Part shown: positions 14,375 through 23,056 of the stretch, piece by piece
Layout of the letters: the number at the start of each line of letters is the position of its first letter
How positions within the stretch are numbered: position 1 is the stretch's first letter
Assembly: GCA_937892105.1 (NCBI GenBank)
Contig: CALAUZ010000301.1
Span: 1-24,696, forward strand
Direction: 5' to 3'
Source of the DNA: an uncultured Fretibacterium sp.
GTDB lineage: Bacteria; Synergistota; Synergistia; Synergistales; Aminobacteriaceae
DNA: 24,696 bases
Translations under genes and position numbers: made by a program
Notes under the pieces: generated by a model
What the model was told of the DNA's origin: nothing
Database searches by the model: none
Seen by the model: the letters and a program-made list of their open reading frames with translations, nothing else

Positions 14375-14407
14375 AAAAAGCCCTCCTGTGCGAGAGAAAG
14401 GCTTTTT
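14375..14407 (+). terminator. Terminator-like hairpin between dapF and sbcC
   Basis: AAAAAGCC (14375-14382) pairs with GGCTTTTT (14400-14407), with a partial CTC/GAG extension. The descending arm ends five bases before the chosen sbcC ATG (14412) and contains part of its only RBS-like sequence (AAAGG), so it may limit sbcC expression by both termination and RBS sequestration. Confidence 0.6.
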
Positions 14408-14411
14408 GCGT

Positions 14412-17126
14412 ATGAAGATATTGGACATAAGATTAATGAACCTAAACTCACTTCGCGGAAAATGGCATATAAACCTCGAAGACAATGCTTACGTTTCCAG
14501 CGGAATATTCGCCGTAACAGGCCCTACAGGTGCGGGAAAGACTACCTTATTTGATGCCGTATGCCTCGCACTGTACTCACATACTCCCAGACTTGGCAGG
14601 ATAGGCGGCCAGAACAACGAGATAATGTCAAGAAGAACGAGTGAATGTTACGCAAAAGTTATATTCTCTGTTGACGGCAGGAAGTATCTCTGTGAATGGG
14701 AACAGCACCGCGCAGGTGGAAAGTTGCAGACGGCAAAACATACCATCTCAGACGCGAAGACAGGTGAAATTCTCGGCAGCCAGAAGAGCAGTACTATAGG
14801 GATTGTCGAGGGTATTACGGGTATGACGTTTGAGCAGTTCAGGCAGTCAGTGCTGCTTGAGCAGGGAGGGTTTAATACTTTCCTGAAGTCCGACAAGAAT
14901 AAACGTGCTGAAGTTCTCGAACTCATAACAGGAACAGGCATATACAGCGAAATATCACGGCGCGTTTACCAGAGGAGTAAGGACGAAGCAATATCTCTTG
15001 AGAAGAAACGAACGGAGCTTGACGAAGTTATATCGGGACTTGAGGGCAGAACTGAGGAGACATTACAGGCTGACATCACGCAGACATCGGGCGAAATTTC
15101 ACGGCTTGAGGCTGAACACAAATCAACGGAGGAGCTAAGGGCATGGCATAGCGATATACTAAGGCTGAAGCGCGAGCTGGAACAGAAGAATGACGAGATA
15201 ATGAAGCATGAGAGACGTTGCGAGGATTTCGAGGGGGATCGCAGGGTACTTGTTGCGGCGGAACGTTCTGGGAAAATTGAGGCTGAATATCTCAGACTAA
15301 TGGACAGGCGTGAAGCACATGTGAAAGTTAAGGCGGAAACAGCTCAACTTTCCGGGAAGATTTCAGAGAGTGAGAAGGAATTTTCGCGTATTTCAGGCAT
15401 TATTCCCGTACTTTCTGATGAGTTGTCGCACATTAGGGGAGAAATAACGGAGCTTCCTGACATTGTATGTGAAAGGGTTAAATCGGCGGTGAATGATTAT
15501 GACCGTCTGAAGAAGGAGTTTGACGAAGCAGTGAAATCCTGTGCCCAAGCAGAACGGGAACTTTCAGATGCAAAGGCAAAGTGCGAGAAGATAATCGTTG
15601 AGGGCAAAAAGTCTTCAGCCAGGAGGGACAAAGCAGAAGAACACCGCAACACAATATTAGACCAGATTGACAGCATAAGTGCTAAAACAACATCGGCAGT
15701 GCTTGACGAAGAACGCGCCAAACTCATTGAGGGACAGCCCTGCCCATTGTGCGGTTCTATTGAGCATAATTGTGCGGTCCATACGGTTGCCAGCGGCGGG
15801 AAATCCGATGAACTTTTCCGGCAGAAACAGAAATTAGAGGCAGAACGCAAGAAAGCTGAGGAAGCACTAAGAAATGCGCAAAGGAAGCTTGAGTCAGACC
15901 GCGATAAATGGCGTATGTTTTCGGCTGCAGAGATTTGCGCACACAAAGAATATGCCAGACTAATAGAAGTACGTGCAGACATAAAGCAGAGGATTGCTGA
16001 TGCTCACATTGCGGTTAGTGAGGCTATACGTCCAATGAGGATATCAGGGGTGAGAGATACGACGGAAGTACTCAGGCTTGCTGGAGAATGGGCTGCTAAG
16101 GTGAAGGGTCTTGAGGAACGCATACAGGATAGCATGAACGATAAGAATAATCTCGAAGCGGGACTTGTAGTATTGCGGGGAAGTTTTGAGGCCATGCAGG
16201 AGAAACTTGAAGCGTCAATGTTGGAACTTGAGGGGCTTGAAGCGTCATTCCTTGAAAAGCTGAAGGAGAATAACTTTACTGACGAGAAGGAGTTTCTGTC
16301 ATCGCTAAGGGATACCGCAGAGGTTGAACATCTTAGGGTTAAGGGCAGGGAACTTGACGCACAGTCCGACATGTTGAAGGGTGCAAGACAGAACATACAG
16401 AATAGCCTTGAAGAGAAGCAGGCCATGAAATTGACGCAGGATAGCCTGGAGGACATCGAGGCAGCGTACAATCATCAAGAGAAGTTAATCAGGGAACTTC
16501 ACGCACGTAAAGCACTGCTGGAGGAAAATCTCAGGGATTATCAGGAACTCAGGGACAAGGCAGGAAGGCTCTCGAAGGAATACGAGTTTCAGAAGTTGAA
16601 TGCCGGGAACTGGGCGGCATTGAGCAGGCTTATAGGGTCATCAGACGGGGACAAGTTCCGAGTATTTGCGCAGAAAGTAACGCTTGAACTTGTGGTGAAC
16701 AACGCCAACGAGTATTTGCGCAGAATGAACGGGCGATACACGCTTATACTCACGCCAGAGAGCGACAAACTTGAATTGAGCGTCAAGGATCATGAACAGT
16801 CCGGCGAGATACGTCCTACAGAGAATTTGTCCGGAGGAGAGAGGTTCATCATAAGTCTGGCACTTGCGTTGGGATTGTCTCATATTTCAGGAAGCAGGAC
16901 ACGGGTTGATTCGCTGTTTCTCGATGAGGGTTTCGGTTCTTTGGACGAGGAGGCACTTAACGCGGCTCTTGACGCTCTCGGAGAAGTGAAGCGCGAAGGA
17001 AGAATGATAGGGATAATATCGCATGTTTCAGGGATAAGTGAGAGGATTGCGGTTAAGATTAATGTTGTTCCCAGAAGTGAAGGGGTGAGTATGTTGGAAG
17101 GGCCAGGCTGTTCAAATACATTATAG
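14412..17126 (+). CDS. sbcC: Exonuclease subunit SbcC (SMC-like ATPase)
   Basis: This 904-aa protein has ATG 14412 chosen because MKILDIRLMNLNSLRGKWHI is the standard SbcC start; the longer frame to 14310 runs back into dapF. Walker A GPTGAGKTT lies at about 37-45. A long coiled coil is broken by the zinc hook CPLC (444-447). Then come the ABC signature LSGGE (806-810) and Walker B SLFLDEGFGSLDEE (about 833-846). With SbcD it forms the Mre11/Rad50-type nuclease that opens hairpins and protein-blocked DNA ends. No sbcD is adjacent, which is unusual, as the pair is often an operon. It is followed within 50 bases by the symporter gene. Confidence 0.95.
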   Translation: MKILDIRLMNLNSLRGKWHINLEDNAYVSSGIFAVTGPTGAGKTTLFDAVCLALYSHTPRLGRIGGQNNEIMSRRTSECYAKVIFSVDGRKYLCEWEQHRAGGKLQTAKHTISDAKTGEILGSQKSSTIGIVEGITGMTFEQFRQSVLLEQGGFNTFLKSDKNKRAEVLELITGTGIYSEISRRVYQRSKDEAISLEKKRTELDEVISGLEGRTEETLQADITQTSGEISRLEAEHKSTEELRAWHSDILRLKRELEQKNDEIMKHERRCEDFEGDRRVLVAAERSGKIEAEYLRLMDRREAHVKVKAETAQLSGKISESEKEFSRISGIIPVLSDELSHIRGEITELPDIVCERVKSAVNDYDRLKKEFDEAVKSCAQAERELSDAKAKCEKIIVEGKKSSARRDKAEEHRNTILDQIDSISAKTTSAVLDEERAKLIEGQPCPLCGSIEHNCAVHTVASGGKSDELFRQKQKLEAERKKAEEALRNAQRKLESDRDKWRMFSAAEICAHKEYARLIEVRADIKQRIADAHIAVSEAIRPMRISGVRDTTEVLRLAGEWAAKVKGLEERIQDSMNDKNNLEAGLVVLRGSFEAMQEKLEASMLELEGLEASFLEKLKENNFTDEKEFLSSLRDTAEVEHLRVKGRELDAQSDMLKGARQNIQNSLEEKQAMKLTQDSLEDIEAAYNHQEKLIRELHARKALLEENLRDYQELRDKAGRLSKEYEFQKLNAGNWAALSRLIGSSDGDKFRVFAQKVTLELVVNNANEYLRRMNGRYTLILTPESDKLELSVKDHEQSGEIRPTENLSGGERFIISLALALGLSHISGSRTRVDSLFLDEGFGSLDEEALNAALDALGEVKREGRMIGIISHVSGISERIAVKINVVPRSEGVSMLEGPGCSNTL

Positions 17127-17172
17127 GTTATAATTGTATGAAAATTTTGACTTGCTAGGAGTGAGTGTAATT

Positions 17173-18411
17173 ATGGCAGGTAATAAGCGTGTATCCCTAC
17201 TCTGGAAAATCTCAATCGGCTTCTTTCTCGGAATAATATTCGGCTTCGCTGTAGGCCCAACAGTCCCTTCATCTCCCGTCCTCAGCGGCTACGTTATGCC
17301 GTTCATTGACATGGTGGGAAAAATATTCCTGCGTCTCCTGATGATGTTAATCGTCCCTTTAGTGTTCGCGTCTCTTGTGTCTGGGGCGGCATCAGTTGGC
17401 GATGTAAAGAAGCTCGGACGCATAGGCATAAAGACGCTTGCACTGTATCTCATCACTACAGCAGTGGCAATCGTAATCGGTCTTGCCTGCGGAAATCTCT
17501 TCCAGGCCGGAGCAGGAATGAATATTCCCGGAGACTTGCAGGCTTCAGCGCGTGAGGCAAAGCCGCTTGTCGATGTGATACTGGACATATTCCCCACAAA
17601 TCCCATTGCCTCAATGGTGAACGCCAACATGTTGCAGATTATAGTGTTCGCGCTGTTCTTCGGGGTAGCCTGCATTCTTGCGGGTGAACGCGGCAAAAAG
17701 ATTTCCGATTTCTTCGAGAATGTTGCGGAAGTAATGTACTCTGTTACGCATATGGTAATGGGTTTTGCTCCTTACGGTGTATTCGCGCTGATTGCCGGGA
17801 CTGCGGCTAAGTTCGGGTTCTCGATACTTGCCCCGTTCGCTAAGGTCATTATTGCTGTCTACGCAGGCTGCGTTATCCATGCGGTGATAGTGTATTCGGG
17901 AATGATAGCTGTATTCTGCAAGAGAAGTCCCGCATGGTACTTCAAGGGAGTGCAGGAAGCGGCAATTACGGCGTTCGTTACGCGTTCGAGTTCCGGCACA
18001 CTTCCCGTTACTCTGGCCGATGTACACGATAATCTGGGCGTTTCCGAAGGAGTAAGCTCGTTTGTACTGCCTCTTGGGGCTACTATCAATATGGACGGTA
18101 CTGCGCTGTATCAGGGAGTGTGCGCACTTTTCGTTGCTCAGGCGTTCAACATTCCTCTGACGCTGAACATGCAGATAGGGATAGTAGTTACGGCAACTCT
18201 TGCCTCAATCGGGACTGCTGGAGTTCCCGGCGCAGGGCTAATCATGCTTACGCTTGTGCTTACGAGTGTGGGGCTGCCAATTGAGGGTATTGCGTTAGTG
18301 GCCGGTATTGACGTTATACTTGACGCGGCGAGGACGTGCCTTAACGTTATGGGTGATACTGCTGTCTGCGCTGTTGTTGCGGCGAGTGAGGGTGAGAGCC
18401 TGAAGGTTTGA
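17173..18411 (+). CDS. Dicarboxylate/amino acid:cation symporter (DAACS/SLC1 family)
   Basis: This 412-aa inner-membrane transporter has start ATG 17173 (MAGNKRVSLLWKISIGFFLG), TAGGAG about 11 bases upstream; an in-frame ATG further up (17134) sits inside a TATAAT. Family motifs are complete: TRSSSGTLP (about 270-278), GATINMDGTA (about 302-311), GVPGAG, and DAARTCLNVMGD (about 384-395). The Arg in the last motif matches the residue that binds the side-chain carboxylate in GltPh-type transporters. A substrate such as glutamate, aspartate or C4-dicarboxylate is therefore likelier than a neutral amino acid. Coupling ion is not readable. TATAAT at 17129-17134 may be its own -10, though the -35 is poor. 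Confidence 0.92.
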   Translation: MAGNKRVSLLWKISIGFFLGIIFGFAVGPTVPSSPVLSGYVMPFIDMVGKIFLRLLMMLIVPLVFASLVSGAASVGDVKKLGRIGIKTLALYLITTAVAIVIGLACGNLFQAGAGMNIPGDLQASAREAKPLVDVILDIFPTNPIASMVNANMLQIIVFALFFGVACILAGERGKKISDFFENVAEVMYSVTHMVMGFAPYGVFALIAGTAAKFGFSILAPFAKVIIAVYAGCVIHAVIVYSGMIAVFCKRSPAWYFKGVQEAAITAFVTRSSSGTLPVTLADVHDNLGVSEGVSSFVLPLGATINMDGTALYQGVCALFVAQAFNIPLTLNMQIGIVVTATLASIGTAGVPGAGLIMLTLVLTSVGLPIEGIALVAGIDVILDAARTCLNVMGDTAVCAVVAASEGESLKV

Positions 18412-18436
18412 CGCGGCGATTTTAGCGTGGTAGAAT
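18408..18436 (+). promoter_or_regulatory. Sigma-70 promoter of tRNA-Pro
   Basis: TTGACG (18408-18413), a 17-base spacer and TAGAAT (18431-18436), about 16 bases before the tRNA. The -35 box overlaps the stop codon of the symporter gene. Confidence 0.75.
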
Positions 18437-18451
18437 GCCCAATGTAATTTA

Positions 18452-18530
18452 CGGGGCGTAGCGCAGTCTGGTTTAGCGCGCATGGTTCGGGTCCATGAGG
18501 CCGGAGGTTCGAATCCTCTCGCCCCGACCA
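18452..18530 (+). tRNA. tRNA-Pro (anticodon CGG)
   Basis: Acceptor CGGGGCG pairs with CGCCCCG; the D arm has GCGC/GCGC; the anticodon stem CATGG/CCATG encloses TTCGGGT, giving CGG in the loop. The T arm is GGAGG-TTCGAAT-CCTCT. CCA is encoded. The first base C is typical of proline tRNAs. It reads Pro CCG codons. Confidence 0.95.
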
Positions 18531-18553
18531 TAACAACAATGACAGTAACGAAG

Positions 18554-18579
18554 CCGGGAGCATAATTCCCGGTTTTTTT
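18554..18579 (+). terminator. Intrinsic terminator after tRNA-Pro
   Basis: CCGGGA (18554-18559) pairs with TCCCGG (18567-18572), followed by seven T. It ends the tRNA transcript and separates it from the convergent cobJ/cbiH gene. Confidence 0.85.
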
Positions 18580-18584
18580 GTGCG

Positions 18585-19316
18585 TTATATTTTGTAGCCT
18601 CTGGGTGTGATAATCTTACCGTCAAGAATGTATGTCTGTGAGTTCCCTATAATCACCGTGCATAACATGTCGATGTTGCGGCAGCTTCTGAGCTTTAACA
18701 ACGTCATAATTTCATGCGTCTGACCATAACGTCCGGCATTGCGCACATAACCAGCAGGAGTATCAGGCTCTCTCCACGTAAGAACAATATCGCACGCCTT
18801 CTTCAGGTTATCGGGGCGGTGAAGGCTGGCAGGATTGTAGAGGCAAATCACGAAATCTCCGATACAAGCGGCAGTCAGTCTTCGTTCTATTACGCGCCAC
18901 TCTGTCATTCGGTCGCTGAGACTTATTGCTGCGTAATCATTCATCAACGGCGCACCAAGTATCGCCGAACACGAATTAGCCGCCGTAACACCAGGAATAA
19001 CTCTCACTTCAATTCCTGACCCTGAAGCAACTTCCAGCATTAGCCCCGCCATTCCGTATACACCTGCATCGCCGCTTGAGATTAAGGCCACATTCTTATC
19101 GTAATCCTTCACAAACTTCATGGCCATATTGCACCTGTCAACCTCTTGCGTCATTCCCGAAGAGTACAGGATTTTTCCGGGAACAATATCCCTCACCATG
19201 TCTATATATTTCCTGTAGCCGGCAATTACATCACAGTATCTCAAAACTCCCATAGCCTGCGGGGTAATAGTTTCTGCTCCTCCCGGCCCAATCCCTACAA
19301 CGTAAATTACAGCCAT
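18585..19316 (-). CDS. cobJ: Precorrin-3B C17-methyltransferase (CobJ/CbiH)
   Basis: This 243-aa SAM-dependent methyltransferase contracts the corrin ring in cobalamin synthesis; in an anaerobe the form is CbiH, acting on cobalt-factor III. VGIGPGG near residue 7, ISSGDAGVYGMAGLMLE (about 79-95) and IPGVTAANSCSAILGAPLMN are tetrapyrrole methylase hallmarks, and the GVTAANSCSAILGAP segment points to the CobJ/CbiH branch. The ATG at 19316 lies inside the end of trmFO (10-base overlap), so it is translationally coupled to it. Finding it alone behind trmFO rather than in a cob cluster is unusual. Whether to name it cbiH or cobJ cannot be settled from sequence alone. Confidence 0.88.
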   Translation of the reverse strand: MAVIYVVGIGPGGAETITPQAMGVLRYCDVIAGYRKYIDMVRDIVPGKILYSSGMTQEVDRCNMAMKFVKDYDKNVALISSGDAGVYGMAGLMLEVASGSGIEVRVIPGVTAANSCSAILGAPLMNDYAAISLSDRMTEWRVIERRLTAACIGDFVICLYNPASLHRPDNLKKACDIVLTWREPDTPAGYVRNAGRYGQTHEIMTLLKLRSCRNIDMLCTVIIGNSQTYILDGKIITPRGYKI

Positions 19317-20617
19317 AGCTTCCTCACAAAATCCTGCAACGCTTTTACTGCCCTGTTCCTTTGAAACTCTGCACGTTCTTTCTTGCCTCGTATACCTGAA
19401 AGCTCAGGGAATATCCCCAAGTTCATGTTCATTGGCTGGAAATGTTCAGGCTCAGCCGTCATAAGATAATGAAGGAGTGAACCTACAGCAGTCTCACGCG
19501 GCCATGAAGGAAGCTCCCTGCCCTCAATAATGCATGAAGCGTTTATTCCTGCGGCAAGACCCATTGCCGTACTCTCCATATAACCTTCAACACCCGTAAT
19601 CTGTCCGGCAAGAAACACATTATCGCGTGCTTTGAGCCTCAGATATTGGTCAAGCATTGCAGGGGCATTGACGGAAGTATTTCGGTGCATTACGCCGAGA
19701 CGTGCAAATTCAGCGTGTTCAAGGCCAGGTATCATGGAGAAGACGCGTTTTTGTTCCGGCCATTTCAGCCCCGTCTGGAATCCGACAATGTTATACAGGC
19801 TGCCTTCAAGGTTATCCTGTCTCAGCTGTACTGCCGCGTAAGGTTCGTGTCCTGTCTTTGGGTCAACAAGTCCTCGCGGTTTCATAGGCCCAAACCTGAG
19901 AGTGTCATATCCTCTTTCAGCAAGTGCTTCAACAGGCATACAGCCCTCGAAATACTTACCCTCCTTCTCGAAGTCATGAGGCAGGTTACGTTCTGCATGA
20001 ATTAACGCGTCATAGAATGCTGAATATTCTTCTCTGTCCATCGGGCAGTTAATGTAGTCGTCCCCTCGTCCGTAACGTCCCGAAACAAACACTTTCTCAT
20101 TGTCAATGCTCTCACGGATTATGACAGGCGCAACGGCATCATAGAAGTATATTCGTTCCCCAGCAAAGTCCTTCAGGCTGTCAGCAAGGGTATCTGAAGT
20201 CAGCGGCCCTGATGATATTATGGCCAGAGTGTCGGGAATACGGGTATATTCCTCACGTATAAGGGTAATGTTAGGGTGAGAAGTTATGCGTTCTGTTATG
20301 AGCGAGGCGAATTTTTCCCTGTCAACAGCCAATGCTCCGCCTGCCGGAACGCGAGATAATTCCGCGCATGAAAGTATGAGGGAGTTCATGAGGGATAATT
20401 CTTCCTTGAGTATGCCTGCTGCCGTAATTCTGTCGTTTTTGTTCTCAGAACCCAGCGAGTTACTGCACACTATCTCCGCGAGAAATCCTGTTTTGTGCGC
20501 GGGGGTCATGAGTTTGGGGCGCATTTCGTAGAGGCTGACCTTGTGTCCGCGCTGGGCAAGCTGATATGCTGCTTCACTGCCTGCTAATCCTGCTCCTATT
20601 ATGGTTATGTCTGTCAT
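19307..20617 (-). CDS. trmFO: Folate-dependent tRNA (uracil-5-)-methyltransferase TrmFO
   Basis: This 436-aa FAD enzyme makes m5U54 in the T loop of tRNAs, using methylene-tetrahydrofolate. The FAD motif GAGLAGSEAA opens the protein (8-17). IVCSNSLGSE, the PAGGALAVDRE stretch, KYFEGCMPVEALAERG and FGPMKPRGLVDP are characteristic; the Cys of EGCMP is among the family's conserved catalytic cysteines. Length is normal. ATG 20617 has CAGGAGG 12 bases upstream. It lies 31 bases after topA, an arrangement also familiar from Firmicutes, and is coupled to the following methyltransferase gene. Confidence 0.95.
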   Translation of the reverse strand: MTDITIIGAGLAGSEAAYQLAQRGHKVSLYEMRPKLMTPAHKTGFLAEIVCSNSLGSENKNDRITAAGILKEELSLMNSLILSCAELSRVPAGGALAVDREKFASLITERITSHPNITLIREEYTRIPDTLAIISSGPLTSDTLADSLKDFAGERIYFYDAVAPVIIRESIDNEKVFVSGRYGRGDDYINCPMDREEYSAFYDALIHAERNLPHDFEKEGKYFEGCMPVEALAERGYDTLRFGPMKPRGLVDPKTGHEPYAAVQLRQDNLEGSLYNIVGFQTGLKWPEQKRVFSMIPGLEHAEFARLGVMHRNTSVNAPAMLDQYLRLKARDNVFLAGQITGVEGYMESTAMGLAAGINASCIIEGRELPSWPRETAVGSLLHYLMTAEPEHFQPMNMNLGIFPELSGIRGKKERAEFQRNRAVKALQDFVRKLWL

Positions 20618-20648
20618 GGTTATGTATAGCCTCCTGCGTCAAACAAAA

Positions 20649-22967
20649 TCATTCGTCAGGATTATCACTCTCCGCCTTATACTTGCATTTCGCACAAAAT
20701 ATCGTCTGCCCTCTCCTGTACAAATCTTCCCCGCATTCAGGACACTTCTCCCCCGCCGGCCTGTTCCACGCAACATAATCACACTCAGGGTAACGCGAAC
20801 ACCCGTAAAACGTCCTCCCTTTCTTGCTCCTGCGCTTCACTATATCCCCTTCACCGCACTTAGGGCACTTCACACCTATGGCACTTAGTATCGGGCGGGT
20901 ATACTTGCATTCAGGATAGTTTGAACACGCGATAAATTCCCCAAAACGTCCGCGCTTCTTTACAAGGTCATGGCCGCATTCTGGACACGTCTCACCTATT
21001 GGCTCAGGTTCAGGCAACGGAACTTTAGGAGCTTCCTGCGCCTCATCAACAGTCGCGGAAAATTCACCCCAGAACTCTCCAACAACATCAAGCCATTTCC
21101 TCGACGCTTCCTCTATCTCGTCAAGCTCCTTCTCCATCTGTGCCGTAAATCCTGCGTCAACTATTGATGACAGATCCTTGCGGTTAAAGTATTTCGCAAG
21201 AAAATCATCAACCGTCATTCCCAATGATGTCGGGAAAAATCTCCGTTCCTCGTTCTTCTCAATGTATCCGCGAAGCTCTAGTGTCCCTGCAATCGTCGCA
21301 TACGTTGACGGCCTTCCAACTCCGTTCTCCTCCAGCGTCCGGATTAACCCTGCCTCAGAATACCTTGCGGGCGGCTTGGTATACTTCTTCTCCTTCTGAA
21401 CATCAAGAAGCGCAAGCATTTCACCCTCCGAGATTCTCTCCAGCTCACTCCCCTTCATGTCCAGCGGCCATAATATGCTCCAGCCGTCAAACTTCAGCGT
21501 CTCTCCTTCCTGTCTCAGGCTTACACGTCCTGCGTCTGCTTTGAGTGTTGATTTTGCTGTTACCGCAGGGGTCATCTGACTTGCCGTAAATCTCCTCCAT
21601 ATCAGGCTGTACAGCTTGTACTGTTCCGGCGTGAGAGCGTCTTTCATGGTTTCGGGGACTAACGTTATGTCAGTCGGCCTTATGGCTTCGTGAGCATCCT
21701 GTACCTTCATCGTCTTTCCGGCTGAACCATATATGTTTGGCTTATCGGGAAGGTAATCCTTGCCGTAATTGGCGGAAATGTAATCCCTGCATGACGCTAT
21801 TGCTTCGTCAGAAATTCTGAGACTGTCGGTGCGCATGTACGTTATGAGGCCGATATGACCGCGGCCGGGAATGCTAACACCCTCGTACAACGTCTGAGCT
21901 ATCCTCATTGTATGTGCCGGTACAAAGCTGAGTTTCCGTGAAGCCTCCTGCTGTAATGTGCTTGTCCTGAAAGGTGCTGGGGCTGAATGTACGCTGTCTT
22001 TGGATTTGAACTCGCGGACGACAATGTTATTAGTCTTGATTTCGGCAATAATCTCCTGTGCCTTCTCCTCAGTGTTTATGAGAAGCGGGAGGCTGTTCTT
22101 CATCAGCGATTTACCGTCAAGTTTGTATGCTTTCAGCTCGTAATGCCGTCCGTCATTGTCAGCCTTAGCCGTAATGACATAATATGGATCAGGAATGAAC
22201 GCCTGTATCTCCCGCTCCCTCTCGCATATTATGTTCAACGCAACAGATTGCACTCGTCCCGCCGACAATCCGTAACGTATCTTCTTCCAGAGCAATGGGC
22301 TTAACGTATAACCTACGAGGCGGTCAAGTATTCTTCTGGCCTGCTGTGCGTCAACCTTGTTGATGTCGATATAATCAGGGTTATTCACGGCTGTGCGTAC
22401 TGCATTCTCCGTAATCTCGTAGAACCTTACGCGGCATTTCTCCGACAGGTTCACCCCAAGAATGTCCGCAAGATGCCACGCTATCGCTTCGCCCTCACGG
22501 TCAGGGTCAGAAGCAAGCAGAACATTCTTTGCGTTCTGGGAGAGCTTGAGGAGTTCGTTCTTGAGGGCAGCTTTTCCCTTTACGAGTATATATTCGGGCG
22601 TGAAGTCATGCTCTATGTCGATTGCAAGGCGGCTTTTGGGTAAGTCCTTCATGTGTCCCTTGCTGGATTTTACAACGTAGCCTTTCCCAAGCATTCCCGA
22701 AAGTGTTGCGGCCTTCGATGGAGACTCTACAATAACAAGTATTCTGCCCTTCTCCGATGTCGATGATGATTTCTTCGCAGTAGTTTTCTTTGCCGGAGAT
22801 TTCTTTGTGGTTAATGATGATTTCTTTGTCTTCGCAGCTTCTGTCTTTGCTGGTACTTTCCTTGCAGTCTTCGTTCTTGCAGATGCTTTTTTCGTTTTAC
22901 CGGCCTTCTTGTCTTCAGTGATATCTGAGGCCGTCTTTTTCACAGGTGAAATTGTAATTACCCCCAT
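20649..22967 (-). CDS. topA: DNA topoisomerase I with lysine-rich N-terminal tail
   Basis: This 772-aa type IA topoisomerase relaxes negative supercoils. Residues about 8-73 are a basic Lys/Ala/Thr-rich tail with KKTTAKK-type repeats, resembling histone H1/AlgP tails and uncommon in TopA. The TOPRIM domain follows (ILVIVESPSKAATLSGMLG, then LLASDPDREGEAIAWHLA). The catalytic Tyr is Y377 in GLITYMRTDS. Three C-terminal zinc-ribbon units are visible: CPECGHDL...CSNYPEC, CPKCGEGD...CSRYPEC and CPECGEDL...CAKC. The RBS is weak (no clear AGGAG before ATG 22967), so the start is less certain. It is the first gene of topA-trmFO-cobJ and divergent from the TamB-like gene. Confidence 0.95.
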   Translation of the reverse strand: MGVITISPVKKTASDITEDKKAGKTKKASARTKTARKVPAKTEAAKTKKSSLTTKKSPAKKTTAKKSSSTSEKGRILVIVESPSKAATLSGMLGKGYVVKSSKGHMKDLPKSRLAIDIEHDFTPEYILVKGKAALKNELLKLSQNAKNVLLASDPDREGEAIAWHLADILGVNLSEKCRVRFYEITENAVRTAVNNPDYIDINKVDAQQARRILDRLVGYTLSPLLWKKIRYGLSAGRVQSVALNIICEREREIQAFIPDPYYVITAKADNDGRHYELKAYKLDGKSLMKNSLPLLINTEEKAQEIIAEIKTNNIVVREFKSKDSVHSAPAPFRTSTLQQEASRKLSFVPAHTMRIAQTLYEGVSIPGRGHIGLITYMRTDSLRISDEAIASCRDYISANYGKDYLPDKPNIYGSAGKTMKVQDAHEAIRPTDITLVPETMKDALTPEQYKLYSLIWRRFTASQMTPAVTAKSTLKADAGRVSLRQEGETLKFDGWSILWPLDMKGSELERISEGEMLALLDVQKEKKYTKPPARYSEAGLIRTLEENGVGRPSTYATIAGTLELRGYIEKNEERRFFPTSLGMTVDDFLAKYFNRKDLSSIVDAGFTAQMEKELDEIEEASRKWLDVVGEFWGEFSATVDEAQEAPKVPLPEPEPIGETCPECGHDLVKKRGRFGEFIACSNYPECKYTRPILSAIGVKCPKCGEGDIVKRRSKKGRTFYGCSRYPECDYVAWNRPAGEKCPECGEDLYRRGQTIFCAKCKYKAESDNPDE

Positions 22968-23017
22968 ACATGATTTTTTTCTTTTAGCAATGCTAATTTA
23001 TATCACAAATTTTAGAA

Positions 23018-23023
23018 TATAAT
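23018..23023 (+). promoter_or_regulatory. Probable -10 of the TamB-like gene
   Basis: TATAAT lies 33 bases before the chosen GTG start. No clear -35 is visible in the AT-rich gap; on minus a TATAAA-like element could serve topA. Confidence 0.4.
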
Positions 23024-23056
23024 TAACGAAATTTTTTCTGGGAAGTGAATTTTACC

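Noticed and set aside
14648..16883. Several minus-strand frames opposite sbcC
   Set aside because: Ser/Cys/Leu-rich antisense of a coiled-coil gene; sbcC motifs are complete on plus.
18452..18530. tRNA-Pro as the prophage attachment site
   Set aside because: It lies 5 kb from the accessory region with core genes between, and no matching repeat of its 3' end was seen on the far side.
18138..18563. Minus-strand frame across the symporter end and tRNA-Pro
   Set aside because: It runs through a clear tRNA and is antisense to a well-supported transporter gene.
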